A DNA stretch of 64,000 nt from Cohnella faecalis. Lineage in GTDB: Bacteria > Bacillota > Bacilli > Paenibacillales > Paenibacillaceae. Within the stretch, counting starts at the first letter, position 1; every line of letters begins with the position of its first letter. Where the stretch lies: the NCBI RefSeq assembly GCF_003570905.1, contig NZ_QXJM01000023.1, forward strand, positions 248,001 through 312,000, written 5' to 3'. The translations under genes and the position numbers were made by a program. This document shows, piece by piece, positions 44,079 to 54,966 of the stretch. The notes under the pieces are model-generated. The model worked only from the letters and a program-made list of their open reading frames with translations. It was not told the origin of the DNA and searched no databases.

Positions 44079-45947
44079 CTATGCTTCGCTGAAGGAAGTC
44101 GTGTTTCTCGCAATAAAGGCGTGAAGCTCCGATTCCGGCATCGGTCGTCCGAGCAAATAGCCTTGGGCGATGTCGCAGCCCCATTCCTGCAAGCGCATAA
44201 GCTGGTCGTAGGACTCCAATCCTTCCGCGACAACGTCAAGATGCAGCTGGCGAACGAGCCGGATGATCGCTTCGGCCAGCTCGTCGTCCTTGCTTGTGCC
44301 GATATCCTGTATGAAGCTGCGATCGATTTTCACGCGGTGAAACGGGAGTTTCCGCAAATAATTGAGCGACGAATAGCCGACTCCGAAATCGTCCAACGCC
44401 AGCCTGACTCCTGCTTCGCTAAGGCGCGTCAATTGCTCTTGCGCGGAGTCCAGCGAAGTCATGAGCTCGCTTTCGGTCAGCTCTAGCTCCAATCGATCGA
44501 GCGGCAACCCGGTTAACATCGCCGTCTCAAGCACCATATCCGGAAATTGCTCGGGTATTAGCTGCAGCGCCGAGATGTTCACCCCGATCGTCGAGGAGGG
44601 GCATAAAGGGAGAATTCGTTGCATCGTCTCGCAGGCCGACCTGAGCACCCATTGCCCGATCGGCACTATCAAGCCCGTTTCCTCTGCTATAGGAATAAAT
44701 TCGTCGGGAGAAACGGCACCGAGTTCGGGATGGTGCCAACGCAAGAGAGCCTCGAAGCCTTTGAGCTTGCCGGATTTCAGTTCGAACTGCGGCTGGAAAT
44801 GAAGGGATAGCTGCTTGCGTTCCAAGGCGAACCGCAGCTCTTCCTCCAGAAGAGTCCGCTGCTTGAGCCGTTCGGTCATTCGCTGCTCGTAAGGGCTGAT
44901 CATGTTGAGTCCGCGTGTCTTGGCATCCTTAAGCGCCATATCCGCTTGCCGCAGCAGCTCTTCGACGGGAATTTCGTTGTTCTCGGACAAAGCGAGCCCT
45001 GTGCTGAACGAAAGATGCACTAGCTTGCCGTCGGGCTTTACCGTGTAAGGAGACGTAAGCTCCTTTTTCGCATTTTCGAGCCATTGGAGAGCGTCTTTCC
45101 TATCCGCAATAGGAAGGGAGAGCAAATATTCGTCGCCGTTAATTCGGGCAGACCAGCCTTGCTCCGGCAGCAAGGCGTTAAGGCGTTTGCGCACTTCTTC
45201 AAGCAGCTCGTCGCCGAAAGAGAAGCCGTACATTTCGTTAACGGCTTTGAATTGGTCGATATTCATAACGACCAGAGAGAAGGGGCGTCCTTTGGCCGCT
45301 TGTCTTTCCAATCGCGCCTGCACCGTCTGGAAGGAGAGCGAGGTATTTCGTTTGTGAAGAAGGCTGTACCATTCCTCTGCCATTAAATAATAGAAGACGA
45401 CGGCGGAGAGAGGGTAGAGCGTGAAAAAAGGTATCGCGTAATCATGGAGCAACTCCAAACGAACGCGCACGGGAAACAGAAGCGTCCATGCAAAGCTGTC
45501 GATGGCGATTATTACTCCGAACATGACAGGCATCCATAACCTTCGCATGCTCGGAAAACCTTTTCCACGCATGTATAGATGTAAGAGCGCTCCAATGAAA
45601 GCCGCTACGAGCATGACGCCGATGCCCGCTACGGCGCCGATTCCTCCGAGCATGGCTCGATAGCTTGCGGCCATCGTGAACGTGATCGCTCCCGCGATCG
45701 GACCGCCCAGAAATCCTGACATGCCGGCCAGAACATCATTTAGATTGACTAGAATTCCTTTTTGGGCAACGATGGGAAACTTCAACGATATTAAGCTCGC
45801 GATGCCGAATAGGAAGCCGATGATCACTTTACGACGGTAACTGCTCCAATGAATGATAAAGGGGTATATTCGATTGCAGATCAGGATGAAGACGATCATG
45901 TTGATGATAGTTTGCAACAAGCTGAATACAATCTCGGAGCCGAACAT
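44079..45947 (-). CDS. Membrane GGDEF-EAL protein with 5TM-LYT type sensor
   Basis: 622 aa. Five to six N-terminal helices (about 5-185), with LVNLNDVLAGMSGFLGGPIAG as in 5TMR-LYT sensors. The GGDEF domain (about 220-350) has a degenerate signature, NGDEY in SARINGDEYLLS, so it probably has no cyclase activity. The EAL domain (about 375-615) keeps FEALLRW, ELELTESELM, LALDDFGVGYSSLNYLR, KIDRSFI and AEGLES, so c-di-GMP hydrolysis is expected. ATG 45947 has a strong AAGGAGG; the ORF extends to 45998 without one. Intact frame. Confidence 0.88.
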   Translation of the reverse strand: MFGSEIVFSLLQTIINMIVFILICNRIYPFIIHWSSYRRKVIIGFLFGIASLISLKFPIVAQKGILVNLNDVLAGMSGFLGGPIAGAITFTMAASYRAMLGGIGAVAGIGVMLVAAFIGALLHLYMRGKGFPSMRRLWMPVMFGVIIAIDSFAWTLLFPVRVRLELLHDYAIPFFTLYPLSAVVFYYLMAEEWYSLLHKRNTSLSFQTVQARLERQAAKGRPFSLVVMNIDQFKAVNEMYGFSFGDELLEEVRKRLNALLPEQGWSARINGDEYLLSLPIADRKDALQWLENAKKELTSPYTVKPDGKLVHLSFSTGLALSENNEIPVEELLRQADMALKDAKTRGLNMISPYEQRMTERLKQRTLLEEELRFALERKQLSLHFQPQFELKSGKLKGFEALLRWHHPELGAVSPDEFIPIAEETGLIVPIGQWVLRSACETMQRILPLCPSSTIGVNISALQLIPEQFPDMVLETAMLTGLPLDRLELELTESELMTSLDSAQEQLTRLSEAGVRLALDDFGVGYSSLNYLRKLPFHRVKIDRSFIQDIGTSKDDELAEAIIRLVRQLHLDVVAEGLESYDQLMRLQEWGCDIAQGYLLGRPMPESELHAFIARNTTSFSEA

Positions 45948-46020
45948 GGTCCCGTCCTCCTTTTTACCATAGACATTCCAATTATGAGTCATAATCATTA
46001 GGAAAGTTCCCGGTAAATTG

Positions 46021-46047
46021 AAAAAAAGAGACTCCCTGGGGAGTCCT
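46021..46047 (-). terminator. Intrinsic terminator of the response regulator gene
   Basis: GACTCC (46030-46035) and GGAGTC (46040-46045), followed on the minus strand by seven T. Confidence 0.8.
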
Positions 46048-46049
46048 TC

Positions 46050-46765
46050 TTACTGCTTGATAAACTTATAGCCAACGCCCCATACCGTCTTTATGTATTG
46101 CGGCTCCTTCGGGTTGTTCTCGATCTTGCGGCGTAAATTCGTGACGTGCACATCGATGGCGCGATCGTTAACGAAGGAGTCGATCCCTCTTACGGCGTTG
46201 ATCAATTCTTCCCGACTGAACACCTTGCCGGATATTGGTAGAACAGCTTCATAATCTCGTATTCGGAAAATGTGGTCTCAATGTGCTTGCCTTCAAGAAC
46301 GATCGTCCGGCGCTCCAAGTCGAGAGCAAGACCGGCTTGGACGGCTATCGCAGCAGAAGGCGGGGAGGACGGAGCGGTCGCCTGATAATGGGGCGAAGCC
46401 GAGGCGTAAGTGCGGCGTAGCACGGCGCCTATTCTTACTTTGAGTTCCTGCATGCTGAACGGCTTGCACAAATAATCGTCGGCTCCCGCGCTGATGGCCT
46501 GAATGCGATCGGCGACGGCGGACTTCATGGATATGACAATGATCGGCAAAGGAGTATGCTGGCGGAACCGGGCGCAAATCTCCGTTCCTTCTGCGTCGGG
46601 AAGCATCAGATCGAGCAGAATGACTTCAGGCTGAAAGTCGGAGACGGCTTTCAGGCCATCGGCGGCCGTCTCTGCGCGCATAATGGTAAACCCTTCCTCC
46701 GAAAGATAGAGGGTTAACATTTCCCCGATAATGTGATCGTCTTCTACCACGAGGACTCTAGTCAA
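46050..46765 (-). CDS. OmpR-family response regulator (single-base frameshift)
   Basis: 238 aa after repair. Receiver: VLVVEDDHIIGEML, Asp in VILLDLMLPDAEG, Lys in DYLCKPFSM. The winged-helix domain breaks at FYQYP (CC at 46228-46229, where CCC is expected); with one more base it continues PGKVFSREELINAVRGIDSF and ends at 46050 with VWGVGYKFIKQ. The start is TTG 46765 with GAGAGG about 10 nt upstream. It lies 68 nt after the large hybrid kinase, which is its likely input. Confidence 0.85.
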
Positions 46766-46833
46766 ACAAAATCATCCTCTCGGTTAATTGTTAAGAAAAC
46801 ACACATTTTACTAACATTTTCTACGTTAATTCA

Positions 46834-49800
46834 TTATATCGTGTCGGATTGTGTACGTCTAACATCTTTTTTGTCAAATTCGATTTCCAATGGAAGCTCC
46901 TGAATGGAACAAACAAGAGTATTCAGCTGGTCCTCGAACAAACGGAGCAGTGCCGCATCCGGCTCGTTCGGATGCTCTTCGACGGCTTGCTCCAGAAGAG
47001 TTGCCGTATGCTGCAGTTCGAAAGCACCGAGATGGCCAGCTGCTCCGCGCAAGGAATGAAGCAGCTTAACGGAGCCTGCATAATCGCTAGCTTCAAGCTG
47101 CTTGCGCAGCCGTTCGGCGCAATCGGCATACTGCTCGCGGAAAGTATGCAGAAGCTTAACGTACAGCGGCCATTTGCCATCGAGCCGTCGGAGCGCCGTC
47201 CTCGCGTCCAATCCCGGGACGTCCGGGGGAGCCACTCCGTTCCAGCAGCTATTTGCGGCTGCGCGGACAAAGGCGGTGGCAGCCAGCGATAGAGCACTTC
47301 GAGCAGCCGATCAGGCATGATTGGTTTCAGCAGAACCTCGTTCATGCCCGCTATCAGGCACCGGCTGCGTTGCTCGGGCATCGTATCCGCGGTCAGCGCG
47401 ACAATCGGTACGTTGCGGCTGTTCTCGTCGGATCTAATTCGCATCGTCGTCTCCAATCCGTCCATTTCAGGCATGTGCAAGTCCATTAAAATTAGCGAGA
47501 ACGGATGGAGCTTGACCATCTCGATGGCCTGAGCACCGCTTTCTGCGGTTAATGCCTGAAGGCCGTATTGCGACAAAAGCTCGCCGGCAACGAGCCGGTT
47601 AACAGGCTGATCGTCGACGACCAGAACAAGTCCCTGGAATTGAACGGCGTCCAAAGCGTCCCGAAGCTTTCTTTGACCGTTCCAATGGTCGTTCCGCTGC
47701 AAGGAAACTAAGCATTTCCGTAGCTGGCCGGGCGCGATAGGCATCATCATGACGGCGGCGGGCTTCAGTGATTCCGGCATGCGAAGCAGCGCGTCGCGCC
47801 CCGGGAGCGACGTGAACGACACGATGCGCACGCCTCGCGAATCCGCGATCCGTTTCCACTCGATCCACGTTTCTTCTCCGTGCATATCTCCGGTTTCCAT
47901 ATCGACAAACAAGACGTCCCAAGACCTGCTCTCCAACAGGGAGAGGGTATCTCTCCAACGGAAGGACGTTGCGACTTCGCATCCGAACGATTCCAGCATG
48001 CTGCTCCAATGTTTGAGCATTCGGGAGTCGTCCTCGAGCACGAGCACTTTGAGCCCGAGCGGCTTGGAAGCCGCCTCTTGCGAAGCCGTACCGCCTTCGG
48101 GCAAGCCAAAAGGAAGGTCGAAGGAAAGGAGCTTCCGGCTCCGTACTCGCTGTGAACCGAAATCGTGCCGCCCATATTTTCGATCAAGGCTTTACATATG
48201 ACAAGCCCGAGACCCGTACCGCCGTATTTCCGGCTAGTCTTGTCATCCGCTTGAACGAATGGCTGAAACAGCCGCGTTATTTGCTCCCCGGTCATGCCGA
48301 TTCCCGTGTCGCTGACGGTAAATCTCACCCGGATTTCTTCTTCGTTGTTGCCGCTGTCTTGAGTAAAAGGCGCGGGCTCGATCCGCAGCTCGATAACTCC
48401 TTGCTTCGTAAATTTAACGGCGTTGCTGCCCAGATTAAGCAATACCTGTTCAAGCCGCGATGGATCCCCAATCCAAGCTGCGGGGAGCTTCGGATCGACA
48501 TTCACGATGAAATCGACCGGATTCGAACCAAGCAGCACGGCGAAGGTTGCCGTAAGCCTTTGCAGCGATTCCTCCGGCAAAAATGGAACCTTTTCGATGG
48601 ACAACTTGTCGGCTTCCAGCTTGGAGAAATCGAGAACTTCGTTAAGCATTTGAAGGAGGCTTTGGGAAGAAAGCCCGATTTGCTCCAAATATTCATGCTG
48701 GAGCTCCGATAGCTCCGATCGGCGAAGCAGCTGGGTCAGACCGATGATTCCGGACAGAGGCGTGCGAATCTCGTGGCTCATTCGGGCGAGGAACGAGCTC
48801 TTCGCCTCATTCGCTTCGTCGGCCGCGTGCTTGGCATGAACGATCTCGCGTTCGATTTCCTTTTGCGCCGAAATATCCCGGACGATAGTCGAAAAGAAAG
48901 GCTCTCCGCCATCCTTAGGCGCATGGGCAACGACAATCATCGAAGTCATGAAAGACAGGCCGTCCGCCCGCACCATCTCGACTTCTCCTTGCCAGAATCC
49001 TTTGTCCCGCGCCGACTTCAGTCCATTGGCGAATTGGAAGGTCGTCGTCACGTTCATGTATCGGCTCAGCAATTCGGTATGCTCGTTCAATTCCAGAATA
49101 TCCATGAATTTGCGGCCTTGCTGGTTCAAGTAGAAAATTCGGCCGCGAAAATCGAAGGAAGCGATCATGTCGTGAGCGGATTCCAAAATTTCGAGAAGTC
49201 TCACGTTCGTATCGGCGGCGCTCTTGATTTCCGTTACGTCGCGGGCGATTACGACGTAGCCCTTGGTCGAGCCGTCCGAGTTTTTCATAATGCTTGTGTT
49301 AAGAGAGACGGGGATGCGGGCGCCGTCCCTATTGATCCATATCCATTCCCATTCCGGCAAATAGCCGCGCTGCGACAAGACGAACAAGGCGTTTTCGTCG
49401 TTTGGAACATGCGTGCCCAGCTTCTCGGAATACGACCTGGCCCGTTCCTTGATCTGATCCGGGTCGTGCCATCGCAGAAGCGATCTCGTGCCGATTACTT
49501 CCGCGGCCGAATAGCCAAGCAGCTGAACGGCTCTATCGTTGAAGGAGGTAATGACGAAGCGAGTGTCCACGACGAGCATCGCGAAATCGTTGTGCTTAAT
49601 AAACGTGTTGAACGGTTCGAACAAATCCCGCAAGTTCTCTGTCATCCGGTTGACGGATACGGAAATGGCCCCCAGTTCGTCCCGGCTTCCCGTCGGAAGC
49701 GGAGAGAGCTGCAAATCGCCGGAAGCGACCTTCTCGGTCTGGGACAAAATTCGCTTCAGCCGCTTCATCATGATGACATCGGAAGCGACAAAAAGAAGAA

Positions 49801-50680
49801 TGCCGAGCAGCAGCTCGGTAAGCGCAACCAGAGCCAACGTCCAGCTTAGCGAAGAGCGGAGAGGATGCATGAATTCCGCCCGGTTCACGGAATACGTAAT
49901 AATCCAATTTGTGTTGGGAACGTGCGCAAAATAAACCTTTTGCACCCGGCCTCGGATGAATTGATCCCCGTGTCCGTAATTTTGCTTCTGGATAAGGTCG
50001 AACAACGCATTGGAATTGGGCGTGTTGGCGTGGTAGTTGTAGCCGATCAAATCCGGTTCGTTGCTGTGGTACAGCAGCGTCGTGCTTCTGTCGAGCAATG
50101 TAATCGTAAAATCCTTGTAATCGAACGAATCGAAATAGAGATGCTGCTTTAACGCGGCATCCGAATCAAGGGCAAGGCCGAGAACGCCGCTCACTTGCCG
50201 GGACAGATCGAAGATGGGAACGAACGTCCACAACAAATTCGGTTCGTCGGGCTTGGATTTTTTGAGCGGATCGGCGATATTCGAAACTCCGTTCAATGCG
50301 GCGCGATAGGCGAACATGCCGTTCATCTCGATCGTGCTGCCGTCGGTCAGCCTCATCTTACCGGTCCGGTCGCCGATTCCAATTCGTACGTATTCCATCG
50401 TACGGGAAGTCAGCTGACGCAAATAGGCGAGCTTGTCCTCCGTCGTTCCGGTGCGAATATTGTCGGATCTGGCCAGAAGCGAGCCTTCCGTTTGCCGGAG
50501 ATTGAGCCAATCGTCCAAGTTGCGGGCCGCCGTCGTCAAATTCCCTTTCATGTTGCGTTCCATTTCGTCGGTTAGCTTTTTGGTGGACATTTGATAATTG
50601 AAATAAGCCATCAGCGAAAAAGAGACCCCGTGCAAGGCAAGAAGAACGACGATTAGTTTGAATCGAAGGGAACGAAACAT
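46834..50680 (-). CDS. Hybrid sensor histidine kinase with two receivers and Hpt (two single-base frameshifts)
   Basis: 1282 aa after repair. Order: TM1 (about 8-28), Cache-type extracytoplasmic sensor (about 30-270), TM2, HAMP, two PAS domains (about 350-600; NDRAVQLLGYSAAEVIG, ILESAHDMIASFDF), HisKA (ARMSHEIRTPLSGI), HATPase (NLGSNAVKFTKQG, YGGTGLGLVI), receiver 1 (VLVLEDDSRM, FVDMETGD), receiver 2 (VLVVDDQPVNRL, LMDLHMPEMDG) and an Hpt domain with His in LLHSLRGAAGHLGA. Breaks: one A missing at AAA 48125-48127 (between HATPase and receiver 1) and one C at CC 47242-47243 (before Hpt). ATG 50680 follows GGGAGGAAGC. Confidence 0.85.
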
Positions 50681-50821
50681 AGCTTCCTCCCAAGTAGTAA
50701 GGGTCATCTTCATACAAAACAAACAAATAATAGCCAAAAACGCTAACATCTCGCCTTTATCATAACGAATATAGACTCAATTCGACAGCCCTAACTTTTG
50801 CAGAGTGGAGAGAATAATGAA

Positions 50822-51172
50822 ATGGATACCCGTATAACGACCCCTCTTGCCGTCAAACCGGCATCGTCGGCCGAGCTTACGCTCGAGCCGTCTATTTACC
50901 ATTTCGGCGTTCGTTACGGCATGACGCCCAGGGAACGGGACGTGCTTCGGCTGCTCATCCTGTACGGATTTAAAAACGACGACATGGCCGGTATTCTCCA
51001 TATCGCGGTCAAAACGATAAAAAATCATTTGGCATGCATGATGGGAAAGACGAGGACCCGCTCCAGCCGCGAGCTGCAGGCGCTCTTCCTCCGATTCATG
51101 ATTCAGCAGTCAATCGAAAAAAAGCGGGTCTCGACAGAATCGAGACCCGCTCTTGGCGAATGGGACGCATGA
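50822..51172 (+). CDS. Orphan LuxR/GerE-type HTH protein
   Basis: 116 aa. Residues about 40-95 form a LuxR-type HTH: MTPRERDVLRLLILYGFKND, AGILHIAVKTIKNHLACMMG and a closing amphipathic helix. No receiver or ligand domain precedes it, only about 35 residues. It is a probable transcription regulator of unknown signal. The start ATG 50822 is divergent from the large hybrid kinase. The 3' end overlaps the terminator of the convergent kinase gene. Confidence 0.75.
   Translation: MDTRITTPLAVKPASSAELTLEPSIYHFGVRYGMTPRERDVLRLLILYGFKNDDMAGILHIAVKTIKNHLACMMGKTRTRSSRELQALFLRFMIQQSIEKKRVSTESRPALGEWDA
51117..51152 (-). terminator. Intrinsic terminator of the HssRS-like operon, inside the LuxR-type gene
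   Basis: AGCGGGTCTCG (51123-51133) and CGAGACCCGCT (51141-51151) form a perfect 11-bp stem; on the minus strand it is followed by six or seven T. Confidence 0.85.
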
Positions 51173-51195
51173 ACGAAGCGAACGGACAGGGGAGG

Positions 51196-52449
51196 CTACG
51201 TGAGCCGGCTGCGAGCTTCGCCCGGCTTCTGGACCGGCGCCTGTAGCGAGGAGGCGAGCTTCGGCAAGACGACTGTGAAGGCGGCACCTTCCATCGGACG
51301 GCTGTGCACCGACACTTCGCCGCCGTGAAGCTCGACGATTTTTCTGACGATCGACAGCCCTAACCCGCTGCCGCCGTTCACGCGGCTCCTCGCTTTGTCG
51401 ACTTTGTAAAAGCGGTCGAACAAGTAGGGAAGCGATTGTTCGGCGATTCCGACTCCCGTGTCTTCAATGACTATCCGAAGGTGCCGTTCGTTCTCCGTCA
51501 GTCGAATCCGTACGGTTCCGCCTTCGGGAGTAAATTTAATGGCGTTATGAAGCAGGTTGATCCACGTCTGGCTAAGCAGCTCCTCGTCCGCTTCAATCGT
51601 CGCGGCCGGGAGGTCGACGTCCATTTCGAGCTTTTTGTCCCGCCAGATCGGCTCGATGGAGAGGACGATTTGCCGAAGCTGCCGGTCGAGACGGAACGAT
51701 TTCGGTTCGAACGGATGATGATCGGATTCGAGCGAAGTCAGCTTGAGAAGATTGTCGCTCAGCTTCGACAGCCGCGAGCATTCCGTTTCGATAATGCGCA
51801 AGTAATGAAGCCGCGTTTCCGGCGTCAAATCCTCGCTCTGAAGCGCGCGCGCAAAGCCGCCGATCGAGGTGAGCGGAGATTGAAATTCGTGAGAGACGTT
51901 CGATATGAACTCCTGCCGCACTTTTTCCATATTGCTAAGTCCGCTGGCCATTTCGTTGAAGCTCTTGATCAATACGCCGAATTGGCCGCCATGGCGGGGA
52001 TTCGAATCCAGCGTAACGGAAAAATCGCCTTTGGCCATGCGGCGCATCGCGTCCATCATCGAGATGAACAAATGCAGCTGATGACGGCCGGGATCGAAAA
52101 TGACGCGGATGAGCGTCATCATGAGCCCGAATATGAACAGCATCAACACGACGGTAATCAGCTGCCGTCCGATCGTATGCCCCATCTCCGGAAACCAATA
52201 GTCGTAGACGAACGTCATTAGCCATTGCGCGAACAAATAATTGGCCAGCATGACGACGTATACCATCGCAAGGCCGAAGAACAACCATCTTTTGGGCCGA
52301 GCGGGGACTTTATCGTTCGAGCCCTCGACCTTGTTTCTAATTTGCGTGCGGAAATATTCCTCCTGAAAGGCCAGCATTCTCTCCCGGCGGGCCTCCCGCT
52401 TGTCACGAAACCGCTTCAGCAAGCTTTCTCCCGAACGTCGCCGGCTCAT
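51196..52449 (-). CDS. Sensor histidine kinase, HssS-like
   Basis: 417 aa. A basic cytoplasmic N-terminus, two membrane helices (about 55-80 and 97-118) with only about 18 residues between them, then HAMP, HisKA (SNVSHEFQSPLTSIGGFARAL) and HATPase (NLLHNAIKFTPEG, DTGVGI, GGSGLGLSIV). The very short external loop suggests sensing in or at the membrane. It overlaps the regulator gene by 4 nt (ATGA). The HssS assignment rests on the regulator and box, not on the sensor. Confidence 0.8.
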   Translation of the reverse strand: MSRRRSGESLLKRFRDKREARRERMLAFQEEYFRTQIRNKVEGSNDKVPARPKRWLFFGLAMVYVVMLANYLFAQWLMTFVYDYWFPEMGHTIGRQLITVVLMLFIFGLMMTLIRVIFDPGRHQLHLFISMMDAMRRMAKGDFSVTLDSNPRHGGQFGVLIKSFNEMASGLSNMEKVRQEFISNVSHEFQSPLTSIGGFARALQSEDLTPETRLHYLRIIETECSRLSKLSDNLLKLTSLESDHHPFEPKSFRLDRQLRQIVLSIEPIWRDKKLEMDVDLPAATIEADEELLSQTWINLLHNAIKFTPEGGTVRIRLTENERHLRIVIEDTGVGIAEQSLPYLFDRFYKVDKARSRVNGGSGLGLSIVRKIVELHGGEVSVHSRPMEGAAFTVVLPKLASSLQAPVQKPGEARSRLT

Positions 52450-53120
52450 TCAAGCGCCTCCAATCGATAGCCAAGACCGCGTATCGTCGTTATTCGAATG
52501 CCGCTTCGTTCCTCCGGAAACCTTTCGCGGAGCCGCTTGATATGAACGTCGACGGTTCTTTCATCCCCTTCGTAATCGTATCCCCATATTTGTTCGATCA
52601 ATTGTTCGCGGGAAAAGGTTTTGCCGGGGTAGCTGGCAAGCTTGAACAGCAGCTCGAATTCCTTCAGCGGAAGAGTAAGCCTGTCTTCGCTCGCCGTCAC
52701 CTGAAAAGTTTGCCGGTCCAATTGCAAGTCTCCCGCCGTTACTTGCTGCGATATGGCGATTCGGTAACGCTTGAGCAGCGCCTTTACACGCGCAATGAGC
52801 TCAATCGGCTCGAACGGCTTCACCATGTAATCGTCCGTTCCAAGCTGGAAGCCTTTGACCTTCTGAGCCGTTTCTCCCTTGGCCGTCAGCATGAGCAGCG
52901 GCATATCGTACAGCCTCCGCAGCTCGCGGCAAAGCTCCCAACCGTCCATCCCCGGCATCATAATATCGAGGATGACCAAATCCGCCAGCGCGTTTTCCAG
53001 CAGGCGGAGCGCCTCGTCGCCGCTCTCGGCCGCTATCGCTTCGAACCCTTCGCGAACGAGGAAGACGGCGACCAGCTCGCGAATGTGCGGATCGTCGTCC
53101 ACAATTAATATTTTAGTCAT
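52446..53120 (-). CDS. OmpR-family response regulator, HssR-like
   Basis: 224 aa. Receiver with LIVDDDPHIRELVAVFL, Asp in VILDIMMPGMDGWEL and Lys in DDYMVKPFEPIEL. DNA-binding domain with LPLKEFELLFKLASYPGKTF and GDERTVDVHIKRLRERF. These last blocks are those I associate with the heme-stress regulator HssR of Bacillales. It is preceded by the exporter gene with a 17-nt gap and followed by its kinase. A near-perfect HssR-type repeat lies at the operon promoter. Confidence 0.85.
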   Translation of the reverse strand: MTKILIVDDDPHIRELVAVFLVREGFEAIAAESGDEALRLLENALADLVILDIMMPGMDGWELCRELRRLYDMPLLMLTAKGETAQKVKGFQLGTDDYMVKPFEPIELIARVKALLKRYRIAISQQVTAGDLQLDRQTFQVTASEDRLTLPLKEFELLFKLASYPGKTFSREQLIEQIWGYDYEGDERTVDVHIKRLRERFPEERSGIRITTIRGLGYRLEALE

Positions 53121-53137
53121 AACCGTTGTTCCACCCC

Positions 53138-54928
53138 TTATTGAGAGCTTGTCGATTGGTCGCGATAGCGAAGCTGCTGGGCGGCGAACTCGCGGTACAG
53201 CTCATGGGTCGCGACTAATTGCTCGTGCGTGCCTTGCCCGGTAACGACTCCCTTGTCCATGAAGACGAGCTGGTCGGCATCCACGACCGTGGACAGCCGG
53301 TGGGCGATGACGAGCGTTGTTCGTCCTTGCATGAGATTGTCTAGCGCTTCTTGTACGACAACCTCGGATTTGCTGTCGAGACTGGAGGTCGCTTCGTCGA
53401 GCATGAGAATGCGCGGATTGCGAAGCAGGGCGCGGGCGATCGCGATTCGTTGCCGTTGTCCGCCGGACAGCTTCATGCCCCGTTCGCCCACTTGCGTATC
53501 GAACCCTTGGGGGAGCTCGTCGATGAAGCCTTCGGCGTAAGCCATTCTCGCCACCTCGCGCAATTGTCCGTCGCTGACTTCGCGGTTTAAGCCGTAAGTG
53601 ATATTTTCTCTGATCGTGCCCGCCATCAAGGGGCTTTCCTGGGACACATAGCCGATCTGGCTGCGCCAGGACGAGAGCGAATAATTGTCGATCGGATCAG
53701 CGTCTCCGTACAGAATACGTCCCGAAGTCGGCTCGTAATAACGTTCGAGAAGAGAGAACAGCGTCGTTTTTCCGCTTCCGCTCGGGCCGACGAGAGCCGT
53801 CACCTTGCCGGGAGCAATCGTGAAGCTGACGCCCTTGAGCACTGCTTCGTCGGTTCCTTCGTACTCGAACGTCAGATGGTCCAGCACGATTGGTTTATCG
53901 ACGGAGGGGACGCTCGGTCCGGAATCAAAACGTTCTTCTTCCAATGCCAGCGTTACGATTAAATTATCGGATGCTCCCATCGCTTTTTGCAATTGAGTGA
54001 GGAAGCCGGTAATTTGACCGAGAGGCATAATAATTTGGATCAAATACAAAATGAAAGCTACAAGCTCTCCCGCAGAAAGAGCGCCGGACGATACCCGCAG
54101 GCCTCCGTAGCCGATGACGACGACAAGCAGCATCATCACGACCAAGCCCATAAGCGGGGCTATGAGCGCCTGAATCTTCGCTTCGCGGATACCGAGCTTG
54201 AACAGGTTCCCGATACCGGATATGCCGCGCTTGTATTCGACCGGCTCGGACCCGGACGATTTGACGAGGCGGATTTCGGACAGGACCTGCTGCAGCACCG
54301 AGGTAAAGTTCGCCGTCTCCTCTTGCATGCCTTTGGATATCGTGTACATTCGTTTGCCGAGCGGGACCAGAATGGCCATCGTGAGCGGAACCGCGATCAG
54401 AAGCACAAGCGTCATTCGCCAATCCAAAGAGAGCAAAATGACGACGGAGCCGATAATCGAGATGATTCCCGTAATGAATCCGGATAACTGATCGGAGACG
54501 ACTTGCTTGATCACATTCGTATCGTTCGTGACTCTGCTGATCATCGCTCCGGTCTCGTTCTTATCGTAGTGGGAGACGGGGAGACCGAGAAGCTTGCTCC
54601 AAATCAAGTCCCTCAGCCCGCGCAAAATCCGTTGGCCGAACTGGTTGAACAGATAGATCGAGAAAGCTCCGGCTACGGTCTGTACGACAAAGGCTCCTGC
54701 AATAAGGGCGATTTGGAAGCCTTGCAAGCTGTTGAGCGAAAAGCCGTCGACCAAATCCTTCGTAAATAGAGGGACCAACAAACTGACGACCGTATTAATC
54801 AAGCTTAGCGCAAGGGCGACAGCGAACATTGAATAGGCTGGCTTCGCTCGGCGAATAAGCGCTAAAAAAGACTTCCAATCGCCGCCTCGGCTCGTCTGTC
54901 GACTGGTTTTCTCTGAATTGGAGTTCAT
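53138..54928 (-). CDS. ABC exporter half-transporter (MsbA/LmrA-type)
   Basis: 596 aa. Six membrane helices (about 25-315) with an ABC_membrane fold ([19 protein letters not shown]), then the nucleotide-binding domain: Walker [20 protein letters not shown]-loop [17 protein letters not shown], signature [16 protein letters not shown], Walker [14 protein letters not shown]-loop IAHRLSTV. It should function as a homodimer or with an unseen partner. ATG 54928 is chosen because AAAGAGGTG lies 6 nt upstream; GTG 54937 is part of that site. It is the first gene of the HssRS-like operon, so it is the presumed effector of the stress response. Confidence 0.88.
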   Translation of the reverse strand: MNSNSEKTSRQTSRGGDWKSFLALIRRAKPAYSMFAVALALSLINTVVSLLVPLFTKDLVDGFSLNSLQGFQIALIAGAFVVQTVAGAFSIYLFNQFGQRILRGLRDLIWSKLLGLPVSHYDKNETGAMISRVTNDTNVIKQVVSDQLSGFITGIISIIGSVVILLSLDWRMTLVLLIAVPLTMAILVPLGKRMYTISKGMQEETANFTSVLQQVLSEIRLVKSSGSEPVEYKRGISGIGNLFKLGIREAKIQALIAPLMGLVVMMLLVVVIGYGGLRVSSGALSAGELVAFILYLIQIIMPLGQITGFLTQLQKAMGASDNLIVTLALEEERFDSGPSVPSVDKPIVLDHLTFEYEGTDEAVLKGVSFTIAPGKVTALVGPSGSGKTTLFSLLERYYEPTSGRILYGDADPIDNYSLSSWRSQIGYVSQESPLMAGTIRENITYGLNREVSDGQLREVARMAYAEGFIDELPQGFDTQVGERGMKLSGGQRQRIAIARALLRNPRILMLDEATSSLDSKSEVVVQEALDNLMQGRTTLVIAHRLSTVVDADQLVFMDKGVVTGQGTHEQLVATHELYREFAAQQLRYRDQSTSSQ

Positions 54929-54966
54929 CGCATGCACCTCTTTCCGTTCGTTTGCTGATTGGTTTC

